From Effrenium voratum (taxonomy: Eukaryota; Sar; Dinophyceae; Suessiales; Symbiodiniaceae), in NCBI GenBank assembly GCA_963377175.1, contig CAUJNA010001018.1, forward strand, positions 55,740 through 119,739: 64,000 bases of DNA, read 5' to 3'. The notes beneath the pieces were generated by a model that saw only the letters and a program-made list of their open reading frames with translations, had not been told where the DNA came from and did not search any database. The translations under genes and the position numbers were made by a program. The stretch's first letter is position 1. Each line of letters opens with the position of its first letter. Below are positions 10,504-21,649 of this stretch, piece by piece.

Positions 10504-11350
10504 ATGCGGGGGGGGGGGGAGGTTGATCTAAATATTGAAACTAATGAAGTAAGGGAAAACATCACTCACTTTCTCGAAAAGGAACGGGTAGGGAACGAGA
10601 GTGTAGCCCTTGTTGGCAACTGCACATTTATCCCTGCAAAACAATCAAGCAACGATTCGCATCTTAGAGAGCGCCAGACCCCCTGCTTTCCGCCACACCG
10701 ACAAGACCCAGCAAGTAAATCTTGCATGTTTGCCGAGCAGTTCCTTTCACAAATGGCAGGGAGAGTTGAAGTTGATGAATATCATGAGCTCTTTGGTTTC
10801 CTCAGGCAAGACGGCAGCTGGAAAGAGCAACCCAAACTGGATCCTTGTTGAAGTGCTGTTCCGATGAATCGAAGCTTGGTGATACATCTCGGCATGCTGC
10901 TATTGGATGTCATATTCTCTACGTTACAGAGGACGATGCCATATTGTCTCATTCTACCCGAAAGCAAGTTGTAGATGAGGCCAAGGCCATCCACTCTTCA
11001 AACATCATGAAGGAAACGCCGGTTCTTATTTGGGCTAGCGTTCCATGTGCGGGAGGGACAGCTTGGTTTCATATCAACCTGAAAAATGAGTCTGCCAAGA
11101 AGAAGGTGAAGAATTGTCGATCCATCCATAGGAGGATGTGGTCCGCCTTCGTTGATCTCGTCAACCATGGATTTTGCCAAATGAGTGGCCCCGGAATTGT
11201 ACGTATGGACAAGTTCGTCATTCGTGTCAACATGATCCCGGTGAAGATTGATGGTTGCGCTGTTGGGATCAAGAACTCTGAGGGCGTTCGAACCCCTGGA
11301 CTATTAAGACCAATACGCACTGTCTTCGCAACTACTTTTGGTACACAACG
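10504..11350 (+). pseudogene. Methyltransferase-like domain of a retroelement polyprotein
   Basis: Two overlapping forward frames (10504-10851 and 10845-11357) continue one another. The second reads VLIWASVPCAGGTAWFHINL, then RRMWSAFVDLVNHGF, a GPGIVRMDKF segment and VKIDGCAVGIKNSEG. This order (an S-x-P-C-x-GG-x-x-W loop followed by an I-D-G-C-A-x-G block) is that of a methyltransferase-like domain that I know as common in dinoflagellate retroelement polyproteins; the PC dipeptide occupies the place of the catalytic motif IV of C5-cytosine methyltransferases. The SAM-binding motif I is not recognisable, and there is a frame change near 10,850. It is followed downstream by the SGNH-like duplicated frame. 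Activity is unlikely. The family assignment is from memory of related sequences, so moderate. Confidence 0.45.
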
Positions 11351-11639
11351 CTTTTGATTATGCGAGCAAGCATTGCGCCACCGCTCGTGGCGACCACGGC
11401 TGTCCCTATCGAGAAGATATTGCTTGGCGTGAGGTCAAAGTTCGACAGGCGAGTCATGCCCGAGGCAAGGATTGACCATTCTTTCCGCACGATGTCACTA
11501 GGTAAGGCTTGGTCACACCTCTTCAGAGACTCGGCCACGCAGGGTTTCATCCTGAAGGACGTCAACACGAGCATTGATCTGGCCAAAACGACGATGCGCC
11601 TCCAGACTACTCCGGCATAGGAATGCTCAAGAACACCCC

Positions 11640-12168
11640 GCAAAAGACTTCCGAAGTCCTCTTTTGCCCGGGGCAACCCGCGGCCAATTACTCTCTGTCG
11701 GAGGGTGCAAGAGCGGACATCGACGAGATTCTGACAAGAAGTCTTTGCTCGGCCACAAGCAGGCTGTGTGGAGCGAAATGACATGGGGGCAAGGGCTGAC
11801 ACAAGCGCTTGATGCTGAGGGCGGGCTCTTAAGACGCTTGCCGAACGGCCCAAGCCCAATCCAAACGTGATGGTTGTGTCCTGGCCAGGCAATGATGCGG
11901 TGGGTCGCGGTGGCTACACTGACATCGTGGAGCGCAACGCAGATTCCAGACATCGCGCCATGAGGCTGGACGTGTTGCAGTTCGTGGCACGCGTCCCTAC
12001 AGACCATGAAGCGTACGGCTTGCCCGAGCCTTACCAGGTGCAGATGCAAGGCCATTCAGCAACGCCTCCCGCGCCGATCTACAAAGATCAACCGCCGCCG
12101 CTATATTCACTTCTTTGCCGCGGCCGCCGGGGCACGACGTCGGGCAGAGAAGGAGCGAAACCCGCTTG
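11640..12168 (+). pseudogene. SGNH-like frame, duplicated copy 1 (deleted)
   Basis: Diverged direct duplicate of the open frame at 12,604-13,359. Shared blocks include VVSW(P/S)GNDAVG, IVERNADSRHR, MRLDVLQFVA and VPTDHEAYGL. Relative to copy 2 it has lost several segments (after ITLCRR, a block corresponding to NPAALPGWATNTN, and most of the stretch after QVQMQGH), and frames are interrupted. It sits directly after the methyltransferase-like relic. Confidence 0.6.
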
Positions 12169-12188
12169 TTCCTTTCGGGTGGCGCGAG

Positions 12189-12400
12189 CTAGCTCTTTGG
12201 CTGGTATCCCTCGGGAAGATCCATGGAGATCACGCAGTCATCATCTTCTTCTTCTGACGCGGGCCACTCGATCTGTCCGATCGGGTTGCGATACGCAAGA
12301 TCGATCGTCCCATTTGAAACATCAAGATCAACGTCACCATCATTCAAAAACTGAACCACGCACCTCATGCCCGAGAAGGCCTCCGTCCTAACCGGAAAAG
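12189..12400 (-). pseudogene. Conserved reverse-strand C-terminal tail, copy 1
   Basis: Reverse frame reading FSGMRCVVQFLNDGDVDLDV, SNGTIDLAYRNPIGQIEWPA, an acidic EEEDDD run, then CVISMDLPEGYQPKS and a stop. The identical frame, with only a one-codon change in the acidic run, is kept in copy 2 at 13,368-13,570 although the forward-strand neighbour has suffered deletions. That argues the reverse strand was the coding one here, with its stop about 20 bp from the end of the forward frame. No family is recognised. Confidence 0.4.
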
Positions 12401-12414
12401 CAACCCGCCTGGTG

Positions 12415-12540
12415 TGAGCTGGCTCTTTGCCTGGCATCCCTCGCTCGGGAAGAGCCATGAAAAATCACGCCATCATCATCTTCTTCTGATGATGTGGGCC
12501 ACTCGATCACATCATCGTGGCCAGTCTCTCTTGTCTGACT
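12415..12540. repeat. Third partial copy of the duplicated tail
   Basis: GAGCTGGCTCTTTGCCTGGC ... CTCGGGAAGAGCCATG ... ATCATCATCTTCTTCTGATG ... GGGCCACTCGATC repeats, with changes, the sequence at 12,183-12,280 and 13,363-13,460. It shows the block has been duplicated at least twice. Confidence 0.65.
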
Positions 12541-12603
12541 AGTGTCCAGCGCCCTCAATTCCAGCTGATTGGCTCAGTCGTCAGCGGACAGCGGTAAAAC
12601 CGG

Positions 12604-13359
12604 ATGATGTCGGCGCAGCGCCCAACTTCCCTGCCAAGGCAGCGCCTTGAGGCGAAGGCCATGCCAAAGCAGCGTTCGACGTCCTCTTTTGCCCGTGGCA
12701 ACCTGCGGCCAATTACATCTTTGCCGGAGACAGTTTCAACGCTTTGGTACGCGAGGGTGCAAGAACGGACATTGACGAGATTCTCAACCAGAACAAAATC
12801 TTTGTTCCGCCATCAGCGCGCTGTGTGGAATGAAATGACGTGGGGGCAAGGGCTGACACAAGCGCTTGATGCTGCAGGGCGGGCTCTTAAGACGCTCAAA
12901 GGCCCAAGCCCAAACCCAAACGCAATCGTCGTCTCCTGGTCAGGCAATGATGCGGTGGGTCCCGGTGGCTACACTGACAACCCTGCCGCCCTACCTGGCT
13001 GGGCCACGAACACCAACATCGTGGAGCGCAACGCAGATTCCAGACATCGCCTCACTCATCTTGCCATGAGGCTGGACGTGTTGCAGTTCGTGGCACTCGT
13101 CCCTACAGACCATGAAGCGTATGGACTGGCCGAGCCTTACCAGGTGCAGATGCAAGGCCATGCACGAGTTCTCGGTCGACGCAGCAAACTGACTGCGATC
13201 AACCCGCAGACGCTGATCAGCAACACCTCCCGCATCGACCGTGCGCACACGGACGATACAAAGATCAACCGCCGCCGCTATATTCACTTCTTTGCCGCGG
13301 CCGCCGGGGCACGACGTCGGGCAGAGAAGGAGCGAAACCCGCTTGTTCCTTTCGGGTAG
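12604..13359 (+). CDS. SGNH-like protein, duplicated copy 2 (open)
   Basis: Uninterrupted 251-codon frame. The centre reads NAIVVSWSGNDAVGPGGYTD, reminiscent of the GN(D) block of SGNH/GDSL hydrolases (strand, then G-N-D), followed by RLDVLQFVALVPTDHEAYGL. The first block (a GDS serine) and the terminal D-x-x-H are not seen: the N-terminus is R/S-rich (RLEAKAMPKQRSTSSFARGN) and the C-terminus ends RAEKERNPLVPFG. So the hydrolase idea rests on one motif and enzymatic activity is doubtful. The start chosen is the first ATG of the open frame; MMSAQ lacks a supporting context. It lies next to a methyltransferase-like relic, a pairing that suggests a retroelement polyprotein rather than a host gene. 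Confidence 0.35.
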   Translation: MMSAQRPTSLPRQRLEAKAMPKQRSTSSFARGNLRPITSLPETVSTLWYARVQERTLTRFSTRTKSLFRHQRAVWNEMTWGQGLTQALDAAGRALKTLKGPSPNPNAIVVSWSGNDAVGPGGYTDNPAALPGWATNTNIVERNADSRHRLTHLAMRLDVLQFVALVPTDHEAYGLAEPYQVQMQGHARVLGRRSKLTAINPQTLISNTSRIDRAHTDDTKINRRRYIHFFAAAAGARRRAEKERNPLVPFG

Positions 13360-13367
13360 CGCGAGCT

Positions 13368-13570
13368 AGCTCTTTGGCTGGTATCCCTCGGGAAGATCCA
13401 TGGAGATCACGCAGTCATCATCTTCTTCTGACGCGGGCCACTCGATCTGTCCGATCGGGTTGCGATACGCAAGATCGATCGTCCCATTTGAAACGTCAAG
13501 ATCAACGTCACCATCATTCAAAAACTGAACCATGCACCTCATGCCCGAGAAGGCCTCCGTCCTAATCGGG
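13368..13570 (-). pseudogene. Conserved reverse-strand C-terminal tail, copy 2
   Basis: Same reverse reading frame as 12,189-12,400 (MRCMVQFLNDGDVDLDVSNG, AYRNPIGQIEWPAS, CVISMDLPEGYQPKS then stop). The frame is closed upstream beyond about 13,575 where the two copies lose similarity. Its stop lies about 10 bp from the forward SGNH-like stop, so the two frames converge. Confidence 0.4.
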
Positions 13571-15604
13571 CAATCGTCATTGGTAGGAACATAGACATTG
13601 TTTCTCTTATGGTTGTTGGATTCTTACGATGTGTCCCTGAGTCACTTCATGTTTCCAGTAGCCTGAGGTCTTTGATGGGGTAATAGCGCAAGCAGGGTTT
13701 TCTCGCCACCCCACCCCCCCCGACTGTGTGACTTCGAAGACGGAAGACCTACGGCACATTACCCGCTTTCACCTCAGCCCCAGTTGACGACATCGCAGTG
13801 GAGGTTTGCTTTGAGAATGCTGTCAAAGGGTAAAGTGTGTTTGGACAGATAAGAGCAAGAAAACACCCTGATGCGCAGCGTGATTCATGTTCCCCGGCAT
13901 GATTTTGGCCTGCAAAAAACAAAGTCAAGTTTGCGACGACGGATCACCAACAAAGCCACGCATCTTTCGATCAATAGTGGTAGAAACATAGCACATCAGC
14001 CGGTAGAGCGCTTGATCACAGCCCACACAGAATAGGAAGAAGAGCGCCCTTCTTTTCACGTCATTTTGCGTGGGTCTTGCATTTCGGTCATCTTGGAAAG
14101 GAGGTTAAAGAACATTGCCCCCCGCAAGCTCAACATACCTGCCCAAACATTGCTAGAGGAGTCCCTTCATGTCATTAGGCGACAACTGTAACTGGTGGCT
14201 TGCCCATGCGTTCCTGATGTTGGAAGAGCTCAGCAAGGCAAGACAAACCTTGTGCTCGAGTAGCTTTCTTTGCACACGTCTTGTCCCTAAGATTCTTCAT
14301 GGCCGCAGCCGCTAGGCGGGCAATTCAAATGTTTTCATGAAAGCAATAAAGCATCATCTTCCCCAGCAAAACGACAGAATTCCTTCACGGGCTCGTCGTA
14401 GTTCATGCGAGGCGTGCAAACTGTGCGACGAACTTTGGCAACACCTTTAGGCGCGCGGCGATTCTTCCGCCGTGGCTGCTCGTGTTCGCATATCTCTACA
14501 CCATGTTCTGGGAAGTGTTCCCAATAGCCCTGGGCTCGGCGTGCTGCAGCGGCTTTCTTCGCAGATGGATCCTCAAGGTCATGATCTAAGACATGAGCAA
14601 AAGGATGGTTGTCCGAAGACAGCCAAATATTTTGAGCAACACGTGTTCGCAACCGAGGTATCTTCCAACCGCTTTAGTAGGGTCCATGTCAATCTTTGGA
14701 GAAATCAATGACCATCCTCCCGCCATGTTCGCGACAGAGCCCGACATCTTGACGTCGTCTACTCAGACAGCAAGCAGAAGACGAAGCTTGGGATGCCAGA
14801 AGACAGAAGGCCATGCTCCATGGTAAATACAACGAGATCGGCGGACATCAGAATTTCTTCACAACGCTTCTCCCAAAAAACCCTTTGAAACGGGGCGCCC
14901 ACACAAAGCCAAAATGAGCTGCGCCACAGGGTTTTTGAGCTGCTGGGCCCAACCTTTCGGCCAGCGGTGCTTCGGAAGTCTCATTCATGTTTTGATGCCT
15001 TTGTACAAAGCTTGGGTGTAGGCTTGTCTCCATACACCTCTGCTGCTTCCATGGCAGAAGGTCCGGAACCCAGTTCAGCAAAATGAGCTTGCTCGGCAAC
15101 CACTTGCGACCACTCGCAAACAGTCCCACGCTTTCTTGTTCTCCAGCATGTTCCACTCGACATCAACGGCTTTCTGATCTTTGCGGCCGACGAGTCTAGC
15201 AACCAACGCTTGAATCATGGGACGCCAATGCGCTTGGAGAACTTTGCAACGATGATGACCAAAACGTGGAGCTGCCGGAATCGCCGGTTGAATCATAATT
15301 TCCGACACGTCTTGAATGTCTTCCTTTGTAGTGGTATCGCCAATGCAAGGAGCAGTGGGCATAATAGGAATGATAGAAAACCATCATCCAGTTGGCCAAC
15401 ATGCGTAACCGAAGCAGCAGCCTTCTTGGGAGCTGCCTTGGAGGAGGATGCGGAAGGGTCCTCGGAGGTCGGCTCAAAAGCTCAAGATAGCTCACGTCTT
15501 CCTTGACGATCGCCTCCCGCCTGTTTCTTTGACATTGACTTCCATAAAATAGAGGAATCCTGAAGCGGAGGATCCTTGGCACCTAGATCCGGCGTCTCTG
15601 TGTT
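13571..15604. other. No recognisable gene
   Basis: About 2 kb without a supportable gene. A reverse frame at 14,335-14,652 (WLSSDNHPFAHVLDHDLEDP, RRKNRRAPKGVAKVRRTV) has protein-like composition but no identifiable domain. The forward strand just upstream of 15.6 kb probably belonged to the Copia element whose integrase follows, but I cannot read a frame in it. Confidence 0.4.
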
Positions 15605-16010
15605 TATCCGTCGTTTCATAAGGACGGGACACCTTGAACATACTTTATAGCGATCGTGCTCCCGAGCTCATCAAAGCAGCCAACCAGTTGGAGCGGAAGC
15701 GTGTGCAAAGCACCAACTACATTTCGAAGACTAATTCCTTGCGGAGCAAAACATCAGGTCTGTCATTGAAGGTACAAGGTCCAATTTGCAGCAGGCTCGT
15801 TTACATCATGCTTATTGGCCCTACGCGGCAACACAACATCACGGGTCCTGACTATTATTTGCCATGGAAAGTTAAAGTTGGTGGAGCTCTCGTGGGCTAC
15901 ATTTGTCCTTCGGTTTTCAGATCAACTACTGGACGGGGCCCAAGAACCAACCGAACAAACCGTCTTTGAGGCATGAGTCCATGCAATCACGCCATTGTTT
16001 GTGGTTTAAC
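15605..16010 (+). pseudogene. Copia-type integrase fragment
   Basis: Forward translation reads NILYSDRAPELIKAANQLE, then VQSTNYISKTNSL, a shifted frame giving AEQNIRSVIEGTRSNLQQAG with LHHAYWPYAA, and further on GFQINYWTGPKNQPNKPSF. This is the order in the second half of a Copia rve integrase: the second catalytic Asp (YSD-x-APEL), the helix carrying the catalytic Glu (here A-E-x-N-I-R), the GL-x-x-A-YW-P-Y block and the downstream G-x-x-x-x-YW conserved stretch. At least two frameshifts separate these blocks. The first catalytic Asp and the HHCC zinc domain are not visible upstream. Dead copy on the forward strand, opposite in orientation to the complete element at 19.7-32.8 kb. Confidence 0.65.
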
Positions 16011-16181
16011 CAGATCAAATGTCCTAGTGAAAAACGCGTCTTGCGCATATGCGTAGAACTGGGTCATGCCAGGAATGGGCAACTTCACGCTCATCTGGGG
16101 TGAGTAGATGGTCAGCAGTCAATTGACCCCCGACTTCTTCGCCTCAACTTGCGTCGACCCTCTTTCTGCCCAGAATGATGT

Positions 16182-18468
16182 TTAAACATGGAAAATCAAG
16201 CGTTGAAGTGATTTGGCCTCATCCTTCAGGGCCGCCTCACCCCTTTCACAAGGTGCATCTTTAAGATTTGGCTTCGACACAAAGCCAGGAACAGCATCCT
16301 TAGAATCTTCTCCAAGAGCTTCGTCGCAGACCACATCTTCCGCTGGGCGGAAAACCCCATTCCTCTTCATCTTCCTCCTCTTCGCCCGCATCTTCCTCTC
16401 CAGTAACCGATGGAAGAGAAGCAACTCTGAGGATGTGATGAGGAACAGCTGGTGAAGCACGCTGACCATCCGTTGGGCAAAACAACAACCACCAGGCATT
16501 TTGAAACCTGGCCTACTCTTGGCCCTCCAAACAAAGTCATTGCCATCTCTGAGACATCTCATTCCCACGGAAAGAACAGCCGGGTGTCAAGGGCTTGACC
16601 GTCTTTTAGATGGCTGTCATAAGCTTGAGTGGGGAAAGCAATAATCCCACCATTGGCCGTCATAAGATTGAGTGGGGAACGTGAGTCAAACTTGTTCGCA
16701 AACTGCACTTCGCGTCTTGGGCGGTGCCCCCAATCCATGGGATGTTTGATGAGAACTCCTGCGACAAGGGCGCTTTTCTTCTTCGGGGGGTTTTTAGGTT
16801 CTTCTGGCACGGCCGTTGGGGCTGGCGGGGATGCAATGATCGCAACCGAAGTCGGAATCACACTTGTACCCACAGGTGGCCGACGACGTTCATCATAGCA
16901 TGGACCATGCGCGTAAAACAAATGAGTTGAGCATCCGTCAATGCGTTCTTGTTGCACTTTGGAACATAGTTGGCTGAGAACTTGGTCTGGTAGCTCCTGG
17001 GTGGGATAAGGATAGGGACGTCTCATAGCACTTGGCTGTAACATTCTCCAAGAATTGCACGTTTTTGAGCACATGCTGTCGCTGGATACATGTTGTAAGA
17101 TTGCACACTGGATTTCCGCTCTTCAGAGTCCGAGGGCAATCGCTGGGCCCCTTCGACTCTTTGCAGTCGCGAAAAGACTGCCTGCTTTTCTTCTTTTTCT
17201 TCTTGTCTTCCTCGAGACAAGTGCCTTGGGGGCGCCGCCGCCAGTGGTCATTATCGGAAGGTTGGGCTGGACTGGCCTTCATGTCACTCGGAGCTCACAT
17301 CTCTTTGCCTTGAACAAATTGCAGACCTGAGGCTTGGAACCGGGGTCTGAGACCTGACCTTCTTCGTGTCTGAGAACTTCCCCTTCCCTTTTGGCGCTTT
17401 CTCACGCTTGTGCGGGCAGTCGGCATACGACCTCTTTCCCGCGCCCTCCTCGGCGCGTTCATGCTTGTTCAAGTCGTGAGCCAAAGGTCTTCTGACCCTG
17501 CTCATTCACCATTCCCGCAATAACGGAAACCCATCGACATCGAGTAAGGAAATTGATTAAATCTTCATTAGAGCAGGAGAAGGAGAAGATCACCCTCATC
17601 CTCTCCGTGATCCAATCGTCTTCGTTCTCTGATGAACGCTTTCGACGCAAGATTTTGAGGCATCTAGGTATCAGATCCGACAACGGATCCGGCACGGCAC
17701 GTGTAAAGGAGGCTGATCCGAACAAAACCGTAATTGGAGGATCCAAGTAAGGGATGCCGTAGTTGGACATCCAAACAGACGATCGAAATCTCAGGAATTC
17801 TGGCACCCATCTCGATGCGAAGCTGGCCTCAGCGCGCACGAACATCCTGGAAAATGACCTCACTCGGAAAGTGGAAATCTTCAAGGGGGAAGAGGCAAAG
17901 GAAAAGAGGTTTGCGAAACCACGTCAAATCCTTCTCATGAACCACAAGCCCTTCGGTACAAAAATCAAGCACAAGGACATCTATCATTTCGAGGGGTTTG
18001 CCCGTTCAGCTCATCGTCCCTGTCCTTGTCATCACCGGGCCCCGTCTCCGGCGGCTCATCATTGCCTTCAACTCCGCTATCTGCTTCTCCTGAGAACTGA
18101 TGGTGTTCCTGGAACTTCTTCTTGTTGGATCTCGAGAGCGTCGTCCGCGTCACATTCACCTGTTGAAACGTAGTAGTATCCAGTCTCACGTTCAATGTGG
18201 GGTCCTGATGCGCGCTGCTTGTGTTTGATTGATTGAACTGGCCCAAACATGGCGGCATAGGGCTTCCCCTTGCGAGAATGGGCGTCATACCTGGCAATGT
18301 CCTCGTGTTGATCGGGGCTGGGATGTCCTGGCCTTCCTGATGAGTTAGCTCTCTGGCCCGTTCTGAATTCGCTTGACAAGTCAGCTCATATAGCAAGATT
18401 GCCTCATTCGCTTGATCATCAGCAAAAAAAAGCACCTCGACAGGGGAGTATCCAGGATCGGCACTCAT
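16182..18468 (-). pseudogene. Degenerate reverse-strand coding region, family unknown
   Basis: A chain of reverse frames (17,965-18,468; 17,459-17,884; 16,938-17,282; 16,559-17,074; 16,182-16,568) with protein-like but unrecognised composition. From the 5' side: EEAD-type acidic segments with GPGDDKDRDDELNG; LKKILRR-like basic stretches; a KKKKKK-containing linker; SVIPTSVAIIASPPAPTAVP followed by a KKK proline-rich segment; then QALDTRLFFPWE and an acidic GEEDAGEEEEDEEE run. Frames change at least four times. It lies downstream of a Copia integrase fragment of the opposite strand, so it is not that element's RT. It could be a gag or linker of a reverse-strand retroelement. Confidence 0.25.
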
Positions 18469-18494
18469 GGCGCACGATTCTGAGACTAAGCCGC

Positions 18495-18690
18495 TTACAG
18501 CTCATAACCCACAGATTACGCAAAAAGCCCATTAAAGATGATGAATATGCAAAGCGCGCTTTTTGTTCTTGAGCCACTGTACGGCAGGCGTGACTTGTTG
18601 TACAAGTGAGACACTCATGCATTAGGGATTGCTTGCAGGCCCAAAGGCTGTTGATAAATGAGCATCGCATAAACCACACATACTGAGTTT
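18495..18690 (+). repeat. Dispersed repeat flank, copy 3 (fragment)
   Basis: Matches 8720-8880: AGATTACGCAAAAAGCCCA, a GCGCGCTTTTTGTTCTTG block, GGCGTGACTTGTTGTACAAG, CTCATGCATTAGGGATTGCT and AGGCTGTTGAT. No TTG tract precedes it, so the fragment moved or was left without the simple-sequence part. Confidence 0.75.
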
Positions 18691-19725
18691 ACATACTGAG
18701 CATATTGTTGGTCAGTACTGCTTTCGCTTGAGCACGGTTCACAAAGGGCAAAAGGCGCTTGGCACATACAATCTCATCTCAGAAAAATGGGACTTAGATA
18801 TTGCCGCTTCAACTGCCCTTGCAGAAGTGCTTGCAACTGGCAAGCTGGTCGCCCCGGCCCAGCCCATGCACTCAAAATGCCACCAAAGCGGTTGAACATT
18901 TGAATCCAAAAAGGAGCTTTGGGCACACTCAAACAGAAGAGACCTATTGCCCTGCTCGGGAAAGCTTGGTGCGACCCGCGCCTGTCTACATCAAGTTAAT
19001 GGAGGAAGGAGAAGCAGGTGCTTAAGCCACCGGCTGCGGTGAGGTGAGCAGACTTGCAAACATCCCATCTCTATGGTCAAAGCCGCTGTCAAAGCATGCG
19101 TGTTGGCTCCGATGGATTGTTCGAAAAATTAGGGGTTGTCCCCATGTCTCGAACCCAACTTTTGGGAACTCAGCAACAACAAGGATGTTGTCAATTGTGG
19201 CCCTCCGTCAGCAAAAGCACCCCCGTGAGGCACCACGTATCATATAAGCGCCCCGCTCTCTGCTGCGCTCCGCTGATTCCGAGGAGGCGCTTCGGCGTTT
19301 CTTTTTTTCCTCCAGGCGGGCAGGCGGGTGTTCATCCCTCCCTCAAGTACCCATGGAACTCCCTCCCTCTGATTCCCCTCTGCACCCGGATGGATGCTGC
19401 AGAAGTCCTCCCTGGCAAGCCCTAAGAAGCGGGTTTGCTCTTTTGTTTCCACTCTTGGAAGACCCCAATTCTCACAAACACGCAAAGTATCGTACCGTCC
19501 GCATGCTTTCTTTGCACTAGCGGCTGGCCCCCCTCCTCTACGGCGACATAAATGACACATATCCAAGCCATTGACATTGCGGGTGGCGCTGGGATGACAC
19601 TCATGGCTCTCGCAAGCGGGCAAAGATCGACACTAGCGAATGACAGCAAAGCACCAAACTACGATGTCGTGCACGGTGGTGCCACACTAATTCAATTACA
19701 GCTTTCTGGACGCTTCTTTATTACT
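18691..19725. other. No recognisable gene; flank of the LTR element
   Basis: About 1 kb with no defensible coding region. The last bases before the LTR are TTTATTACT. A five-base target duplication would be expected here and after 32,791, but the flanks (TTACT on the left, TTATA on the right) agree at only three positions. Confidence 0.5.
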
Positions 19726-20085
19726 TGTGATTCGGGCACGAGCCTGTGCCCAGGCGAAGGGTAAGTTGGGGTAAACAAGCCACAAAAGAAAGGTTCCCCA
19801 AAAGCAAACCAATCCCCGGTCCCAAAGATCAGGGTTTCCCACACACCAGAGAACAACAACCAAAAGGGAAGTAAACCAAAGCACGAATGCCAATACCCGC
19901 AACGTTGATCGACGATGAACCGCACGGGCGGACCCCACCAATCTGCCCAGGGCCGATGTCTCTTTCTCCACCGACACGAAGGTGATCGACGCGGGGACCC
20001 GGACCCGCAAACTTGAGCCAAAGTGGCACCGGATAGTTGCCATCGCAACATGCCGGTAGACACCTGCAACACATGGCTAATCACA
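19726..20085 (-). repeat. 3' LTR (left copy)
   Basis: 360 bp, begins TGTGATTCGGGCACGAGCCT and ends ACATGGCTAATCACA on the plus strand. It aligns over its length with 32,432-32,791, with scattered substitutions and balancing small indels (for example the right copy has an extra CCCACACA-type stretch and a CGACGCTCATCC segment, the left has a TTGAGCCAAAGTGG segment). The divergence says the insertion is not recent. Confidence 0.9.
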
Positions 20086-20095
20086 CCCCCCTCAC
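20086..20095 (-). promoter_or_regulatory. Polypurine tract
   Basis: On the minus strand the sequence immediately before the 3' LTR reads GTGAGGGGGG, a short G-rich purine run directly abutting TGTGATT. This is the position and composition of the polypurine tract that primes plus-strand DNA synthesis in LTR retrotransposons. Confidence 0.6.
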
Positions 20096-20459
20096 GAGGA
20101 GCCCGTCATACGACGGGTGGAGCGTGCCGTTTACTGATAGGATTTAAGTGCTCGCATACGTCCGCAAACAGCTGGACACTAGTGGCATCAGCGGTGGAGC
20201 AAACCCACAAAGGCAGTTGCGCGACATCCCGGGCATTAAATTCCCGCCACTAATCGGGGTAACACTGTCCAACATACCCTGTGGAAGAATCCACATGAGG
20301 ATTTGCATCAGAGATGCAAGTAGTTCAATTCTTATGAGAAGCCATGAAAATGATGACATATGCCCATCAGTACCCTCGCCTATCGGCGAGAGGTATTCCT
20401 GACCACGCGTATTTGGCAAAATTGGGAGTATCCTCCACCACTTTGCATCCCCTCTCACT

Positions 20460-21645
20460 CATACTACTTCTTGGTGACCATCACCAGCAGCCGAGCAGCG
20501 GTGCAGAAGAGACATGAACAACACGCCAGCGGTGCAGGAGGATCATCAACATCACCCCACAGCGCCGACCATTGGAGCACGGGCGCAAGCCTATCGCCCG
20601 CAGCCCTCGTCAATCAGCCTATCGGCTATCATCGCGCCTCCTCCGGTCGCGTCCGCCCTGCGCACGGTCCCTGTCACGATCCCTCTCGGATCTCCTGCGG
20701 CCGTCTCTCCGCATCGGGCGACCCCGACGTCCTCGGGAATCCCGTGTCTCCGGCGTCCTAACGGACCTCCGGGAGGGCGTACGGCTACCCCGACGAGCAC
20801 GCGCTGCATGGGAGTTCGCCACGATCTAGAGCCTCCAACACCGAGCCCTCCTCGCGTTCCTGTCTTCCCTCACCTGTTGATTGAACTCCCGGTTGCTGGA
20901 CATCGCCAGGAAAGCGTCCACTACCGATGCTTCTGGCAGCGTTCTGACATGACCCTCTATCGGGCTCGCAGCAGCTCGTTCCACCGAGCGCAACCTGACT
21001 TCACCTCCTTCAGGCTTCTTCGACATTGCCTTGCAAGCCGTCAAGGGCGCTATCGCATCCTTTGCCAGCGATCTACCAAGCGCGGAGTGAAGATCATCTC
21101 CACTTGCCTCCCTGGCCGCTGCACCTGGCCTACTGTCAACATCATCGGGTCTCTTCGATGCCTCCCGCTTCGTTGACTCTTTCGCCGGCGCCTCCGAACG
21201 GGATTTCCTCTCTCTTCTGGGTTTCTCACTCGTCTCCACTCCCTTTTTCCTTCTTGACCTCAGTCTTCCGGTCGGTCTTCTTCTCCTCCTTGGACTCAAC
21301 CCTTGGATCGCCCCCTGCTTTGGGAACGGGCGCCGTCTTTCCCTTCAGCTCCGCCTTCGAGGTCTGAACCTCGCCGGCCTTTGGGAACACCGTCTTCGCT
21401 TTTTGCACTAGGCCGAGCTTCTTCGACCGCTACCCGCGATCCAGGTTTTCTTCGGTTGTGCATCAGGTGGATCGACCTCCATCGGAGTTGGTCCTGCATC
21501 AGCCTTGGCCTTGGGCTTCGCTTTGGGAACGCCGGGGCTATCGCCCTAAGGACTATCGCCCTTTCTCCCCTACCGACTGAAGCTCGTCAATGTTGACGTC
21601 CTGCGGCTCAGGATGTTTACCACCAATGACAGTCCTCACCTTCTC
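20460..21645 (-). pseudogene. C-terminal charged tail of the element's unknown ORF
   Basis: Minus-strand frames downstream of 21,650 give a low-complexity charged tail broken by frameshifts: VRTVIGGKHPEPQDVNIDEL, a proline/lysine linker (GVPKAKPKAKADAGPTPMEV), SKEEKKTDRKTEVKKEKGSG, EKPRRERKSRSEAP, DAFLAMSSNREFNQQVREDR, then an arginine/serine/aspartate-rich end (RRDGRRRSERDRDRDRAQGG). The K/E- and RS/RD-rich composition resembles RNA-binding tails of SR proteins or nucleocapsid-like proteins. That is a composition argument only. It is the last coding sequence before the polypurine tract and 3' LTR. Confidence 0.4.
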
Positions 21646-21649
21646 GCCA

